This document shows positions 55,501-63,925 of a stretch of 64,000 nucleotides of DNA, piece after piece. Each line of letters starts with the position of its first letter. Position 1 is the stretch's first letter. Position numbers and translations under genes: made by a program. The stretch is from Roseomonas populi (GTDB lineage: Bacteria; Pseudomonadota; Alphaproteobacteria; Acetobacterales; Acetobacteraceae). Below the pieces are notes generated by a model that was not told the origin of the DNA, made no database searches, and worked only from the letters and a program-made list of their open reading frames with translations. The stretch covers positions 33,587 through 97,586 of the forward strand of contig NZ_JANJOU010000014.1 of the NCBI RefSeq assembly GCF_024594815.1. The letters run 5' to 3'.

Positions 55501-56117
55501 TCTTCGCCGGCGGCAGCGCCCTCTCCCGGGCCGCCTATTTCCGCCTCTATGCCGCGCGCTACCTCCTTCAGCGCCACACCTTCCGCCGCGCCGCCTACAT
55601 CGATACCGACATCATCTGCCGCGGCGACCTGACCGGGCTGTTCCAGATGGAGCTCGGCGACATGCTCCTCGCGGCCCGGGTGGAGGACTATTCGCCCGAA
55701 GTGATCAACGCCGCCAGCCACAACGGGCTGGACCCGCACAGCTACTTCAACTCCGGCGTGCTGCTCTTCAAGTTCGACGATCCGATGCTGCCGGACGTGG
55801 TCGAGGAAGCGATCCGCGTCTCCGAGCAGGAGCCGAACCGGCTGATCTTCCACGACCAGTGCGCGCTGAACATCTCCTTCCGCGGCCGCTTCACGATGAT
55901 GGCGGACCGCTTCAACTTCTTCCTGCGCCCGAGCCGCGAGCGGAACGGCCACATCGAGGACGGCGTACTTCTGCACTTCCTCGATAAGCCCAAGCCATGG
56001 GACGTGGTGTTCGACCGGAGCTACCGCGAGGAGTGGCGCGTCTGGGCCCTCGTGCTCGGGTCCATCCTGCCTCAGGGGCTTTACGTGGACATCTTCGCGG
56101 CGGCGAACCGGGACTGA
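52524..56117 (+). CDS. Giant multidomain GT8 glycosyltransferase
   Basis: About 1,197 residues from a GTG with GAGGGTGA upstream; an in-frame ATG at 52374 is less likely. Residues about 12-115 form a module like that of the galectin-like proteins (GAVDYIDNALGIRGWLLDLE). Residues 149-295 carry four 34-37-residue repeats starting FDEAWY (149), FEPASY (186), FDPAWY (222), FDPAYY (256). A Pro/Thr linker and a long TPR-like helical region follow (about 430-880). Residues about 910-1190 are a GT8 domain: D1027-T-D1029 in YIDTDII, YFNSGVLLF and HFLDKPKPW. It probably adds a hexose to the surface glycan. Confidence 0.85.
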   Translation: MVLPYISSKSRYAGAVDYIDNALGIRGWLLDLEPSALPVGIDLRCGETHVAGTIAFLDRPDIDKVLNRPTYCGFLIGWSRVDRAALERADADLSVSFYVSGTDEAVPVVCKPLTAGDLLALVEAGTGRDLSPPFREFNDYLDIAASGLFDEAWYRRTQMAGAETPPPILDYLRRGEEAGSRPSPCFEPASYAAEAELESKSGALLHYIRQGGSSGLPPGPFFDPAWYAATHDVPSGQLPLAHYMAHRRENAPNPWFDPAYYMASAGLPPETADPFAHLMEEGLASGLLPSAIFEPDDPEPPPPKAELFLELLRRQAGLAGSAAAAPADSDTPAEERATPSGEEEDESAPLPDRPSEPVPVLVIPAPPATAQPTIQSTTQPAATQQVQIEVPPKPRISIAALVGLPERSGRGPEEGAGHQALPARTLFRPLEAGFASTEGHLLSLPAGERDALLAKAEREMKEETGAAVAEAALLLAIGRALAGDRQGSARAQIAFLGTPVEAEPSVLAEIGARFAQLNHALYEARNREEAPQVYGLLHARGVRDYLISLRLLELALEAGDSMAAKPHALELERSYADRLNVWGSLALSRYYQLVGEKPKSLQILRRLPLFPATEAVAEAVIAHRLMEAGAMEAASIRLEAVGESDLPEIFQARFRLAARRKDTAGLLRLLEDRRAEKMPDWQLAEAMFLCIDPGQTRMGDAQRLLGILYRLLEGRGLGSHPVVQARIHFLLQHKRWDELGALFEELDGSPIAEDRDTLLRKLEFYCHADNPEEAERIYREVFQGSALNKWESLTVLRLLSELKRWDEAGRILLGHVARGYGIGGAAHLAMRVVRKADIHKELSDAAAKLAEESTSELEPDLEEFLARVHEDLAIVQRARAMAVNVQARGTPARYRSNWVLSPADTGELTQDELCLFVCANQRYFLSLLTFLCSFLGQSPQVGGRIFVFLDRDVPRHWYGSIAMIAARFGRVIDVIGEEDFVPAAVDHRTDYGFFAGGSALSRAAYFRLYAARYLLQRHTFRRAAYIDTDIICRGDLTGLFQMELGDMLLAARVEDYSPEVINAASHNGLDPHSYFNSGVLLFKFDDPMLPDVVEEAIRVSEQEPNRLIFHDQCALNISFRGRFTMMADRFNFFLRPSRERNGHIEDGVLLHFLDKPKPWDVVFDRSYREEWRVWALVLGSILPQGLYVDIFAAANRD

Positions 56118-56119
56118 TC

Positions 56120-56235
56120 TTCGCTGATGGTACGCCTCGGCTCGTAGAGCCGAGGCGAACGAAGGGACGAAATCGGACCCGGTCGTGGGGCGCTGCGCCT
56201 CAGGTCAGTCACGCAGCAGCCCGATGCAGGCCCAG
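56120..56235 (+). repeat. Intergenic repeat R2, copy 2, with 9-bp hairpin
   Basis: An almost colinear second copy of the element at 17801-17915, again between convergent genes (GT8 and sulfotransferase). The stem CGCCTCGGC/GCCGAGGCG (56133-56157) is perfect, while the loop TCGTAGA differs from copy 1. The 3' part GCAGCAGCCCGATGCAGG is also kept. Function unknown; terminator or processed RNA possible. Confidence 0.7.
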
Positions 56236-56273
56236 GGGAGGTCCCACCCGCCCCGGGCGTTCAGGTCTGCCGC

Positions 56274-57077
56274 TCAGTTCTTGTACCCGAACCAGGCCAG
56301 CTCATCCGCGAGCATCTCGTCCAGCTTCGCGATGGTCGCCTCGTCGAGCTTGTCGCGGTGGTCGCCTGGCTTCACGCGCCGAACGAACTCGGTCGGCCGC
56401 TCCTCATCCGGCATCACGTCGGCCCAGTTCAGGATCTGGCCGATCTGGGCGTCGCTGACGGTCCAGCCGAAGTGCTCGCACACGCCGCGCAGGAACCAGC
56501 CCTTGTTCATGATGGCGTCCTCGTAGCGGTACACGCGCATGCCCGGCATAGAGAGGAAACCCTGGTACTCGCGCATCGTGCGGGCGAAGAGGGGCGCCTT
56601 CGTCAGCACGTAGTCCCGCACCGAGGCGTTCAGCGCCTGGGAGCGGATCTGCAGCATCATCTCGCGCGTCTCCCCCTCGGCGGGGATCGAGTGGGAGTAG
56701 GCGTTGGAGAAGTACTCGCTGACGAGCGCGTCGCGCGGGTCGCGGACGAGGAGGACCTTCGGGCCGGATTGCAGCCGCGGGTGCTGCAGGATGCCGAGCG
56801 GCGCGTTGCGGAAGCCACCGTAGAGATTGCCGCCGTGTAGCAGCTCGCCCAGCCCCGCATCGTTCTGCCAGGCCGGCACGCTCACGCCCTTGGCGAAAAG
56901 CTGGCCCGCCACATCGACGAAGTTGACGTTGCTGTAGTTCGCCAGGGCGGTGATCATCGCATTCGCGATCGAACTGCCGGACTTGCGGATGCCGAACAGG
57001 AAGTAGGCCGGGGCGTCCTCGGCGAGGGCGATGTCGAACTCCGCGCCCAGATAGGTGACCCGCTTCTTCTCTGTCAT
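56274..57077 (-). CDS. PAPS-type sulfotransferase 1
   Basis: 267 residues from the ATG with GGAGG upstream (an in-frame ATG at 57107 is possible). The 5'-phosphosulfate loop FGIRKSGSSIANAM and the 3'-phosphate motif VLLVRDPRDALVSEYFSNAYSH mark the cytosolic/NodH-type sulfotransferase fold. FVRRVKPGDHRDKL near the end is shared with the protein at 63.0 kb. It would move sulfate from PAPS to a hydroxyl or amine, here most likely on the glycan. No signal or membrane segment. Confidence 0.87.
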   Translation of the reverse strand: MTEKKRVTYLGAEFDIALAEDAPAYFLFGIRKSGSSIANAMITALANYSNVNFVDVAGQLFAKGVSVPAWQNDAGLGELLHGGNLYGGFRNAPLGILQHPRLQSGPKVLLVRDPRDALVSEYFSNAYSHSIPAEGETREMMLQIRSQALNASVRDYVLTKAPLFARTMREYQGFLSMPGMRVYRYEDAIMNKGWFLRGVCEHFGWTVSDAQIGQILNWADVMPDEERPTEFVRRVKPGDHRDKLDEATIAKLDEMLADELAWFGYKN

Positions 57078-57291
57078 CCAGCCCTCCACACGCGCCCCGA
57101 TCCGCACCAGGCCGGGATCATCTCCAGCAGCCCTGCCGAAGATCGCTGGCCGATGACCGGATGACGATCAGGCGCCGAGCGTGCCGAAACCATTTCGTGT
57201 TAACACGCTCGCCAACACCCGGCAATGCGAGCGACCCCACGATACCTCGTCCCGGCAAGGCGCGGCCGCGCGCCCTTCCGGGGAACGCGGG

Positions 57292-58068
57292 TCAACCGAC
57301 TGGGGCTGGCACGGCCGCCCCGACCTGCGCGAGCAGCCGGAAGACCTGGTCCTTCTGCTCCTCGGTCGGGCTGGACTTGCGGGTCCAGGTGGTGTTCTGC
57401 CGGACCACGCGCGCGGGGACGCCGACGCAGGTGCTGAGCGCCGGGATGTCGGCGGTGACGATCGCGCCGGCGCCCACGATGGAGCCCGGGCCGATCTCCA
57501 CGTCCTTCAGCACGGTCGAGCCGTTGCCGAGCCAGACATGCGGCCCGACGACGATGGAGCCCGGCACGTTCGTGACCTCCCGCGTCCCCACGTCCAGGAT
57601 GCCGTGGCTGTCGGCCGCGCGCACGGTCACACGCTGGCTCAGCATGCAGTCGGCCCCGAACATCACGGTGGTGCCGCGGTGCCCGGCACCCATCACGACC
57701 GTGCCCTCGTTACAGGTCGCGCCCTCGCCCCAGTAGAGCAGGTGGCCGTCGCCCTGGATCGTGATCTTCGCCTGGAACTTGGTGGAGGCGCACAGTACGA
57801 CGAGATTGCCGCCGCCATTGAGCGTGAGGGAAGCACGCCCCAGCTCAATCGCGTCGCAGAGGATGATGTTGTCCCGTGCGCCGCCGGGCAGCACGATGTC
57901 CAGCACGTTGGAGCGGCCGCGCCACAGCAGCGCGTTGCCGTTGCCGAGCGGCTTGACCTGGAACTCCCGCGGATCGGGAAGGGCCCAGCCGGGCTGCCCG
58001 AGCCGCTGGCGCACGCCCGGCCGGTCTGCCAGGAAGCGGTCGAAGGCCTCGAGGACCTGGTCTGTCAT
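57292..58068 (-). CDS. Hexapeptide-repeat (left-handed beta-helix) acyltransferase
   Basis: 258 residues. The C-terminal half carries hexapeptide turns (VPGSIVVGPHVWLG, NGSTVLKDVEIGPGSIVGAGAIVTADIPA and GVPARVVRQ), the acetyltransferase coil; the N-terminal half is also beta-rich and repeats the period less exactly. It probably O-acetylates a sugar of the locus. Its ATG overlaps the stop of the small upstream gene (ATGA), so the two are coupled. Confidence 0.85.
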   Translation of the reverse strand: MTDQVLEAFDRFLADRPGVRQRLGQPGWALPDPREFQVKPLGNGNALLWRGRSNVLDIVLPGGARDNIILCDAIELGRASLTLNGGGNLVVLCASTKFQAKITIQGDGHLLYWGEGATCNEGTVVMGAGHRGTTVMFGADCMLSQRVTVRAADSHGILDVGTREVTNVPGSIVVGPHVWLGNGSTVLKDVEIGPGSIVGAGAIVTADIPALSTCVGVPARVVRQNTTWTRKSSPTEEQKDQVFRLLAQVGAAVPAPVG

Positions 58069-58448
58069 TCCTCGCTATCTCTGGGGCTCTTGCTGCGGCC
58101 CGCGCGCCGGAGCGCCACGGCGGCATCGGAGAACACGGCCAGCAGTTCGGCGCGCTCCGCGTCGTCCGTCACCCTCGCGAGATGCCGCAGCGCCGCCGCG
58201 ACCGTCCCACCCAGGCGCAGTGCCGCAAGGCGGTCCTCCAGCACCCTCACCGCACCGCGCCGCGCGATGAAGGCCAGCACCTCGTCGAGCTCGTGTGGAG
58301 AGAGCTTGTCGCGCACGGCCGGCGGAACCGTCGCCGCATCCAGCGGGATCCGGCCGACGACCTGAGGACGCGCATCCGGATTATCCGGATCAGCCTCGGT
58401 TCCGCTTCGGACGAGGCGCAGCATCCCCTCGTGTTCGACCAGGCGCAT
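58065..58448 (-). CDS. Small helical protein coupled to the acyltransferase
   Basis: 127 residues from the ATG at 58448; in-frame ATGs at 58595 and 58661 would give longer, less likely forms. The sequence opens with a short beta segment (MRLVEHEGMLRLV) and is then Ala/Leu/Arg-rich and helical (LSPHELDEVLAFIARRGAV). No known domain, signal or membrane segment. The ATGA overlap with the acyltransferase start implies joint expression, but its function is unknown. Confidence 0.55.
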   Translation of the reverse strand: MRLVEHEGMLRLVRSGTEADPDNPDARPQVVGRIPLDAATVPPAVRDKLSPHELDEVLAFIARRGAVRVLEDRLAALRLGGTVAAALRHLARVTDDAERAELLAVFSDAAVALRRAGRSKSPRDSEE

Positions 58449-58696
58449 CCTGTTCCCGCCATTTTGGATTCCGCCGGACGATGCCACCCCGCACTGGGTG
58501 CCGCAAGAACTGGGGAAGCGGCAGTTCCGCGTATCGGCGCGCCCTTTCGCCGCGTCCTTGAAGCCTCTGCCGGCGCGCGCCAGCTTGCCGTTCATGGAAC
58601 CTCTCCGCGGCGGGCTCCGGGCGTTGCCGCCATTGCCGCGCGCACCCACCATCTCTCGCAATCTTGTGATGCGAAGCTGCCGAAGGGGCCTGATCG

Positions 58697-59491
58697 ATGA
58701 AGCAAGTATCCGTCGGACGCATTCTCGTCCCTCTGCTCGCGGCGCTGGCCGTCGCCCTGCCCTCCCCCCAGGCCGCCGCGGAATCCTGCGGCGCGGGCCC
58801 GGGCTCTGGCCTCACCACAACGCCGCAGGTGAGGCGCGGGCATGAGGTGCGCTTCCAGGACCGGCTTTCCCAGATCGAGAGCGCGCTGAACACCGAGAGG
58901 TTCGACGCGATCGTCGTTGGTGACTCCATCGTCCAGCAATGGCCGGCCGACATGCTGGCGCAGGTCTTCCCCGGGCGGCGCGTGCTGAACGCGGGCGTGG
59001 GGGGCGACGGCACGGCCGCCCTCCTCCACCGCCTCGATTCCGCGCGCGAGCCGGCCGTGGTGCAGGGGCAGCGCATCGAGATCGGCGTTTCCGGCTGGGA
59101 GCGCCAGCGCCCTTCCGACGTCGTCGTGCTGATCGGCACCAACGATCTGCGCCGCGCGACGCCCTGTGACATCGTGGCCGGCGTGCTCGCCGTGGTGGGC
59201 CGGCTGCACCGCCTCTATCCTGCCGCTACCATTCACGTGCTGAGCATTCTCCCGCGTGGCGCGACGCAAGAGGAATTCGTCCCGGAAATCGGGACGGTAA
59301 ACGCAAGTCTGGCCGGGATGGCCTCCTCGTCCGGCCGGTTCCGGTTTGTGGACGCGCGCGCCGCGCTGCTGTGCGGACAGGGTGCGGCTTGCGGGGTCGC
59401 GCGGCCGCCGAACTTCGTCCACCTCACGCGAGAGGGCTACGCGGCGTTGGGCCGGGCGCTGCGCGCCGAACTGTCGCGCCAGAATCGATGA
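58697..59491 (+). CDS. Secreted SGNH/GDSL hydrolase
   Basis: 264 residues with a signal peptide (LVPLLAALAVALPSPQAAA). The SGNH blocks are present: S77 in VVGDSIVQQW, Gly in NAGVGGDG, Asn in GTNDLRR, and His in NFVHLTREGY. The usual Asp three residues before that His is replaced by Asn (N-F-V-H), so the charge relay may be weakened. Four cysteines suggest periplasmic disulfides. The role is likely deacetylation or esterase action on the exported glycan or peptidoglycan. Confidence 0.83.
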   Translation: MKQVSVGRILVPLLAALAVALPSPQAAAESCGAGPGSGLTTTPQVRRGHEVRFQDRLSQIESALNTERFDAIVVGDSIVQQWPADMLAQVFPGRRVLNAGVGGDGTAALLHRLDSAREPAVVQGQRIEIGVSGWERQRPSDVVVLIGTNDLRRATPCDIVAGVLAVVGRLHRLYPAATIHVLSILPRGATQEEFVPEIGTVNASLAGMASSSGRFRFVDARAALLCGQGAACGVARPPNFVHLTREGYAALGRALRAELSRQNR

Positions 59492-59621
59492 ATGTCTCTT
59501 GCGTCACCCACCGCAGGGATAGAGAATTCGGACGCGAACTCCGCTGCGGTGCCCCAACCTGCACGGGTACCCGGCGGCGAGAATTGCAGGCCAACCTGCT
59601 GCTTGCCGGAAGGACAACAAG

Positions 59622-59894
59622 ATGCCCGCCACGCCCGAAAACGCCGAAGCCCGCCAGCGAAGCCTCTACCTCGCCACGCGGATCAAGGAGCTGCAGACGG
59701 AGATCAAGTCCCTGCAGGCCGAGAAGAAGGGCCTTGCCGAGAAGCTGAAGGCGGTTCCGGACCGCAAGAGCGACGAGGCCAAGGCCCTGAAGGTGCGCCG
59801 CGTTTACGTTGCTAACCGCCCGACTGAGGCGAGGGCGGAGCTGACCGCGGCCGTGGAGGAGCGCAAGGGGCTCGCCTCCAAGCTTCGGGCCTGA
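59622..59894 (+). CDS. Small coiled-coil protein
   Basis: 90 residues with AAGGA nine bases before the ATG. Residues 18-50 are a strongly charged heptad coiled-coil (LATRIKELQTEIKSLQAEKK); the remainder is also helical. No domain is recognised. It lies between the SGNH hydrolase and the acyl-AMP ligase on the same strand and could be an assembly or scaffold peptide. Confidence 0.55.
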   Translation: MPATPENAEARQRSLYLATRIKELQTEIKSLQAEKKGLAEKLKAVPDRKSDEAKALKVRRVYVANRPTEARAELTAAVEERKGLASKLRA

Positions 59895-59974
59895 TCGCAG
59901 GCTTCCCATCGCAGGCTTCTACAGGTGACAGCGGGGCGGGCCCGTGCGGCCCGTCCTGCCCACAAGACTGATTC

Positions 59975-62899
59975 ATGACGGACGACCAGCACATGACGGC
60001 AGAGCAGGCGGGCGCAGCGGAAACAGGCCCGGCTGGTCGCGCGCCGACCTTCGTTTTCGTCGAGGCCAACGGGAGCGAGCTGACGCTTCCCCTTGGCGGT
60101 CTCCGCCCCCGGATCGCGGGCCTTGCCTCCGATCTGCAGAGGCAGGTCGCGCAGGGCTCCGTCGTGGGGCTGATGTTCCGGTCCGAGCCGATCCTCGTCC
60201 TCGCCTGGCTCGCCTGCCTCCACGCGGGGCTGCGCCCGCTCGTCATGCAGTACCCCACGACGAAGCAGAGCCGGGAGTACTGGCGCGCCTCCGTCGCCAA
60301 CACCGTGGAGCGCGCCGGGCTGGCGGCGCTGCTGTGCGACGAGTACTGCGTCTCCCTCGGCATGCCGGAAGGCGCGCGGGCGATCGTGCTGCCCCGCTTC
60401 GAGGACATCCCGGCGGCGCCCGAGGGAACGGCGCTGCCCGCCCTGCTGCCGGAGAGCTTCGCGATCGTGCAGCTCTCCTCCGGCACCACGGGCTTCCGCA
60501 AGGCGGTGGAGTTCCGGTCGGACGACCTGCGGCGGCACGTGGCCGACTATAACGAGACCCTGCGGCTGGAGCCCGGGCGGGACTGCGTGGTCTCCTGGCT
60601 GCCGCTCTATCACGACATGGGCTATGTCGCCTGCTTCGTCATGCCTCTGCTGCTCGGCATTGACGTGGTGATGATGGATCCCATGACCTGGGTACGGAAC
60701 CCCGTCATGCTGTTCGACGCGGTGGAGCGCCACCGCGGCACGGTCACCTACATGCCGAATTTTGGCTTCGAGGTGATGGCGCGGGCCGAACCGCGCCCCC
60801 TGCCCTCCGTGCGACACTGGATCTCCTGCTCCGAGCCGGTCTCCGCCGTGACCACGCGGCGCTTCATGGAACGGATCGGCGCGCCCGACGAAACCTTCTC
60901 GGCCTGCTACGCCATGGCCGAGAACATCTTCGCCGTCTCCTTCTCGCGCGGGCTGGTCACGCGCACGATCGATGGGCGCGAGGTCGTCTCCTGCGGCCGC
61001 CCGATCACGGGGGTGGAGGTGAAGGTGGTGGAGGACGAGCTGTGGGTCCGCAGCCCCACCTCGCTCCGCAACTACATGGGCGGCGATGACATCCGCGACG
61101 CGGAGGGCTTCTACCCCACCGGCGACCTCGGCCAGATCATCGAGGGCGAGTTGCACGTCACCGGCCGCAAGCAGGACCTGATCACCCAGGCCGGCCGCAA
61201 GTTCATGCTCTCCGACATCGACCTGGCGGTGAACGAGGCCTTCCCGGAGGTGAAGGGCCGTGTCGCCGCCGTGCAGGTCTATGACGAGCGGCTGGGCACG
61301 CAGAAGCCGCTGGTGCTGATCGAGGACAAGGACTTCTTCCTGCGCCGGGACACGGACGCGGTGGCGGACGCCATCCGCGACGCCACCGGCCTGGACCAGA
61401 TGGAGGTGGCCTTCGTGCCGCCCCGCTTCCTGACCAAGACCTCCTCCGGCAAGATCAACCGCAAGAAGTCCGCGCAGGACTGGGCTGCGCATCTGGAGCA
61501 GAAGTCGGGGGCCGCCGTGCAGGGCGCCTCGGTCGAGACGGAGCTGAGGCACTACTACGAGCACCTGCCCTGGGACGTGCCCGTGCGGGGAATCCTGGAC
61601 TCCCTCTCGCTCACCGTGCTGCGCATCATCCTGAACGATGCCGGCATCGCCTTCGACCCGGACGCGACGCTGGACGACTTCGTCCGCCAGGGTGCCGGCG
61701 GCGCGGAGAAGGCGGAGGCGGAATACCTCTACATCGTCTCCCTCGCCGACCGCGGAACGCTAAAGCACATCACGCCGCAGCACATCGAGGCCCTCTCGCG
61801 CCGCCTGAAGATCCCGGTGGTGCTGGAGCACCTCTGCCTGCCGCCGGCCGCAGTCACCCTCTCCGACCTCGTCTTCCAGGACTACTTCCTGCCGCGCGTG
61901 GACCGGGCGGACTACGCCGTGGTGGAGCGGCAACTGAACAAGCTGCGCCGCGCCAGCCTCATCCTCGTGGACGACGTGGCGGAGATGGTCTTCCCGCCTG
62001 CACAGGTCTACGGCGCCCTCTCCCACAACCTGGAGCGCGATCCGCGCGCCGACCTGATCACCGTGCGCTGGCAGCGCTACCCGCAGATGCACCAGAAGCT
62101 GCCGCTGACGGTCGTCTCGGGCCGCGACCTGCCCTTCCGGCACCGCTCCGACACCATCATGCGCCTCGGCGCCTATCTGAAGACACCGGTCTTCCGCATC
62201 GCCACGCTGCGCGAGACGGCCGAATTTACGGATGACTGGGAGCACCGGCTGTTCGAGGAGTTCCCAGACCGCGCGGATGCGCGCCTGCACCTCCAGCCCG
62301 GCGCCTTCATGCAGGGGCTGGCATCCTGGATCGAAGCCCTCCCCAAGCCGCCGAAGCGGCAGAGCGGCGTTCCGGTCACCGCTCTGGAGATGTCCGATCT
62401 CTCGCATTTCTGCTCCCGCATCGTGGACCGCGATTCGGTGGACAAGGTGCTGGACCGCTTCGACCGTTTCTGCATCGTCGGGCAGGAGTGCAGCGTGCCC
62501 TACGTGGCCCGGCGGCTGGAGGAACTGGGCAAGCCCTATGTTCGCTCCCCCAGCTACGCGCCGGATGCGCTCGCGCCCCTTTCGGATTCCTTCGATTGCA
62601 TCCTGATCTGCGGCGCCCAGGGCCGCTACGCGATCGAGAAGCCCGCCGTCGCGCTGATGGCGGCGGATCCCACCCAGAACACCTGGAACTTTCCCGATCC
62701 GTCTTTCGAGACAATGACCTTCGTCGTTCCCCAGACACGCGCGCCCGCCACAGGGCAGGACTGGTACGTTTCCTTCGCACTGGAGCGCGGTGGCGACGAC
62801 GCGGTGTTCCGGGCGCTGCGCCAGGCGCTGAGGGAACAAGGCATCGCGGCCCGCAAGCGCGTCGAGTCCCGGCGCGCCCTGGCCAAGGCTGGATCCTAG
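59975..62899 (+). CDS. Acyl-AMP ligase fused to acyl-carrier-like segment and unknown C-terminal domain
   Basis: 974 residues. Residues about 20-500 are an adenylate-forming enzyme: LSSGTTGFRK (168-177), WLPLYHDMGY, YMPNFGFEVMARAE, GDLGQIIEGEL and SGKINRKKS, in the fatty-acyl-AMP ligase style. Residues about 510-580 look like an acyl carrier protein, with S543 of GILDSLSL as the possible phosphopantetheine site. Residues 590-974 match nothing I know (phrases VILVDDVAE-like, FCIVGQECSVPYVARRLEELG). It may activate a fatty acid and load it for transfer to the glycan. Next to a sulfotransferase gene. Confidence 0.83.
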   Translation: MTDDQHMTAEQAGAAETGPAGRAPTFVFVEANGSELTLPLGGLRPRIAGLASDLQRQVAQGSVVGLMFRSEPILVLAWLACLHAGLRPLVMQYPTTKQSREYWRASVANTVERAGLAALLCDEYCVSLGMPEGARAIVLPRFEDIPAAPEGTALPALLPESFAIVQLSSGTTGFRKAVEFRSDDLRRHVADYNETLRLEPGRDCVVSWLPLYHDMGYVACFVMPLLLGIDVVMMDPMTWVRNPVMLFDAVERHRGTVTYMPNFGFEVMARAEPRPLPSVRHWISCSEPVSAVTTRRFMERIGAPDETFSACYAMAENIFAVSFSRGLVTRTIDGREVVSCGRPITGVEVKVVEDELWVRSPTSLRNYMGGDDIRDAEGFYPTGDLGQIIEGELHVTGRKQDLITQAGRKFMLSDIDLAVNEAFPEVKGRVAAVQVYDERLGTQKPLVLIEDKDFFLRRDTDAVADAIRDATGLDQMEVAFVPPRFLTKTSSGKINRKKSAQDWAAHLEQKSGAAVQGASVETELRHYYEHLPWDVPVRGILDSLSLTVLRIILNDAGIAFDPDATLDDFVRQGAGGAEKAEAEYLYIVSLADRGTLKHITPQHIEALSRRLKIPVVLEHLCLPPAAVTLSDLVFQDYFLPRVDRADYAVVERQLNKLRRASLILVDDVAEMVFPPAQVYGALSHNLERDPRADLITVRWQRYPQMHQKLPLTVVSGRDLPFRHRSDTIMRLGAYLKTPVFRIATLRETAEFTDDWEHRLFEEFPDRADARLHLQPGAFMQGLASWIEALPKPPKRQSGVPVTALEMSDLSHFCSRIVDRDSVDKVLDRFDRFCIVGQECSVPYVARRLEELGKPYVRSPSYAPDALAPLSDSFDCILICGAQGRYAIEKPAVALMAADPTQNTWNFPDPSFETMTFVVPQTRAPATGQDWYVSFALERGGDDAVFRALRQALREQGIAARKRVESRRALAKAGS

Positions 62900-63046
62900 C
62901 GCAAGGCGCCTTCCCCTGCCGGGCAGCACAACCCGGCACAAACAACCCTTGCGCGCCCCCTGCGGGCGCCTTGCAACCCCATCCCGGGCGGGTATGCTCG
63001 GCTTCGCAGCAAACGCCCGGTTTGCACGACGCTTCGGAGGTGACCG

Positions 63047-63904
63047 ATGCAAGAGGTCAAGTCATTGGACGAGACCACGAGCGACGTGGTGCCGGTCACG
63101 ATCGCCATTGGCGACAAGGGTAACCTGACCTTCCAGGTCGCCCGGTCCGGCGATCGCGGCGCCTGCTTCTGCCTCGGCGTCCGGAAGTCCGGCAGCACGA
63201 TGCTCCACAAGATCGTCCACTTCCTGGCCCGCCATAACGGCGTGAACGCCGTGGACGTGCCCGGCACCTTCTTCAAGAACGGCTTCAACGTATCCGACTG
63301 GGTCAACGCCGACCTGTCCGAGGTCGTGAGGCCGAACAACGTCTATCTGGGCTTCCGCTCCTTCCCCGTGAACTTCACGAACTACGAGATCTTCCGGGGC
63401 GGCCAGAAGATCTTCATGTTCCGGGACCCGCGCGACGCCCTGGTCAGCCAATACTTCTCCGATGCCTACTCCCACTCCCTCCCCTCGGCGAAGACCGAGA
63501 CGGGCGCCAAGGCCTCGGAAGAGTTCCTGAAGAAGCGGGCCGATGCGCTCGCGACCGACATCGACGCCTATGTGCTGAAGCATGCGCGGAACTTCCAGAA
63601 CACGCTGCTCGCGTTCAAGGACGTGCTGGAAGACCCGACCTGCCTCACGCTTCGATACGAGGACTACATCTTCCAGAAAAAACGGCTGATCCACAAAATC
63701 CTGAAGCACTTCGACTGGTCCCTCCCGCCGGGCAAGGTGGAAGCACTGCTGGGGCAGATCGATGCGGTGCCGAACGCGGAGGACAAGACCAAGTTCGTCC
63801 GCCGCGTCATCCCCGGCGACCACCGCAACAAGCTGCAACCCGAAACCATCCGGCGCCTGAACAACCAGATGCGCGACGCGATGGCGCTCTACGATTACTA
63901 CTGA
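63047..63904 (+). CDS. PAPS-type sulfotransferase 2
   Basis: 285 residues from the ATG with GGAGG upstream. It shares with the 56.3-kb protein the loop GVRKSGSTML, the motif FMFRDPRDALVSQYFSDAYSH, an RYEDYIF strand and FVRRVIPGDHRNKL, so the two are clear paralogues with different acceptor sites. No signal or transmembrane segment. It probably sulfates the same glycan at another position or another partner. It is the last gene before the poly-G end. Confidence 0.88.
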   Translation: MQEVKSLDETTSDVVPVTIAIGDKGNLTFQVARSGDRGACFCLGVRKSGSTMLHKIVHFLARHNGVNAVDVPGTFFKNGFNVSDWVNADLSEVVRPNNVYLGFRSFPVNFTNYEIFRGGQKIFMFRDPRDALVSQYFSDAYSHSLPSAKTETGAKASEEFLKKRADALATDIDAYVLKHARNFQNTLLAFKDVLEDPTCLTLRYEDYIFQKKRLIHKILKHFDWSLPPGKVEALLGQIDAVPNAEDKTKFVRRVIPGDHRNKLQPETIRRLNNQMRDAMALYDYY

Positions 63905-63925
63905 TTTTCGGCTGGCGGTCTGTCG

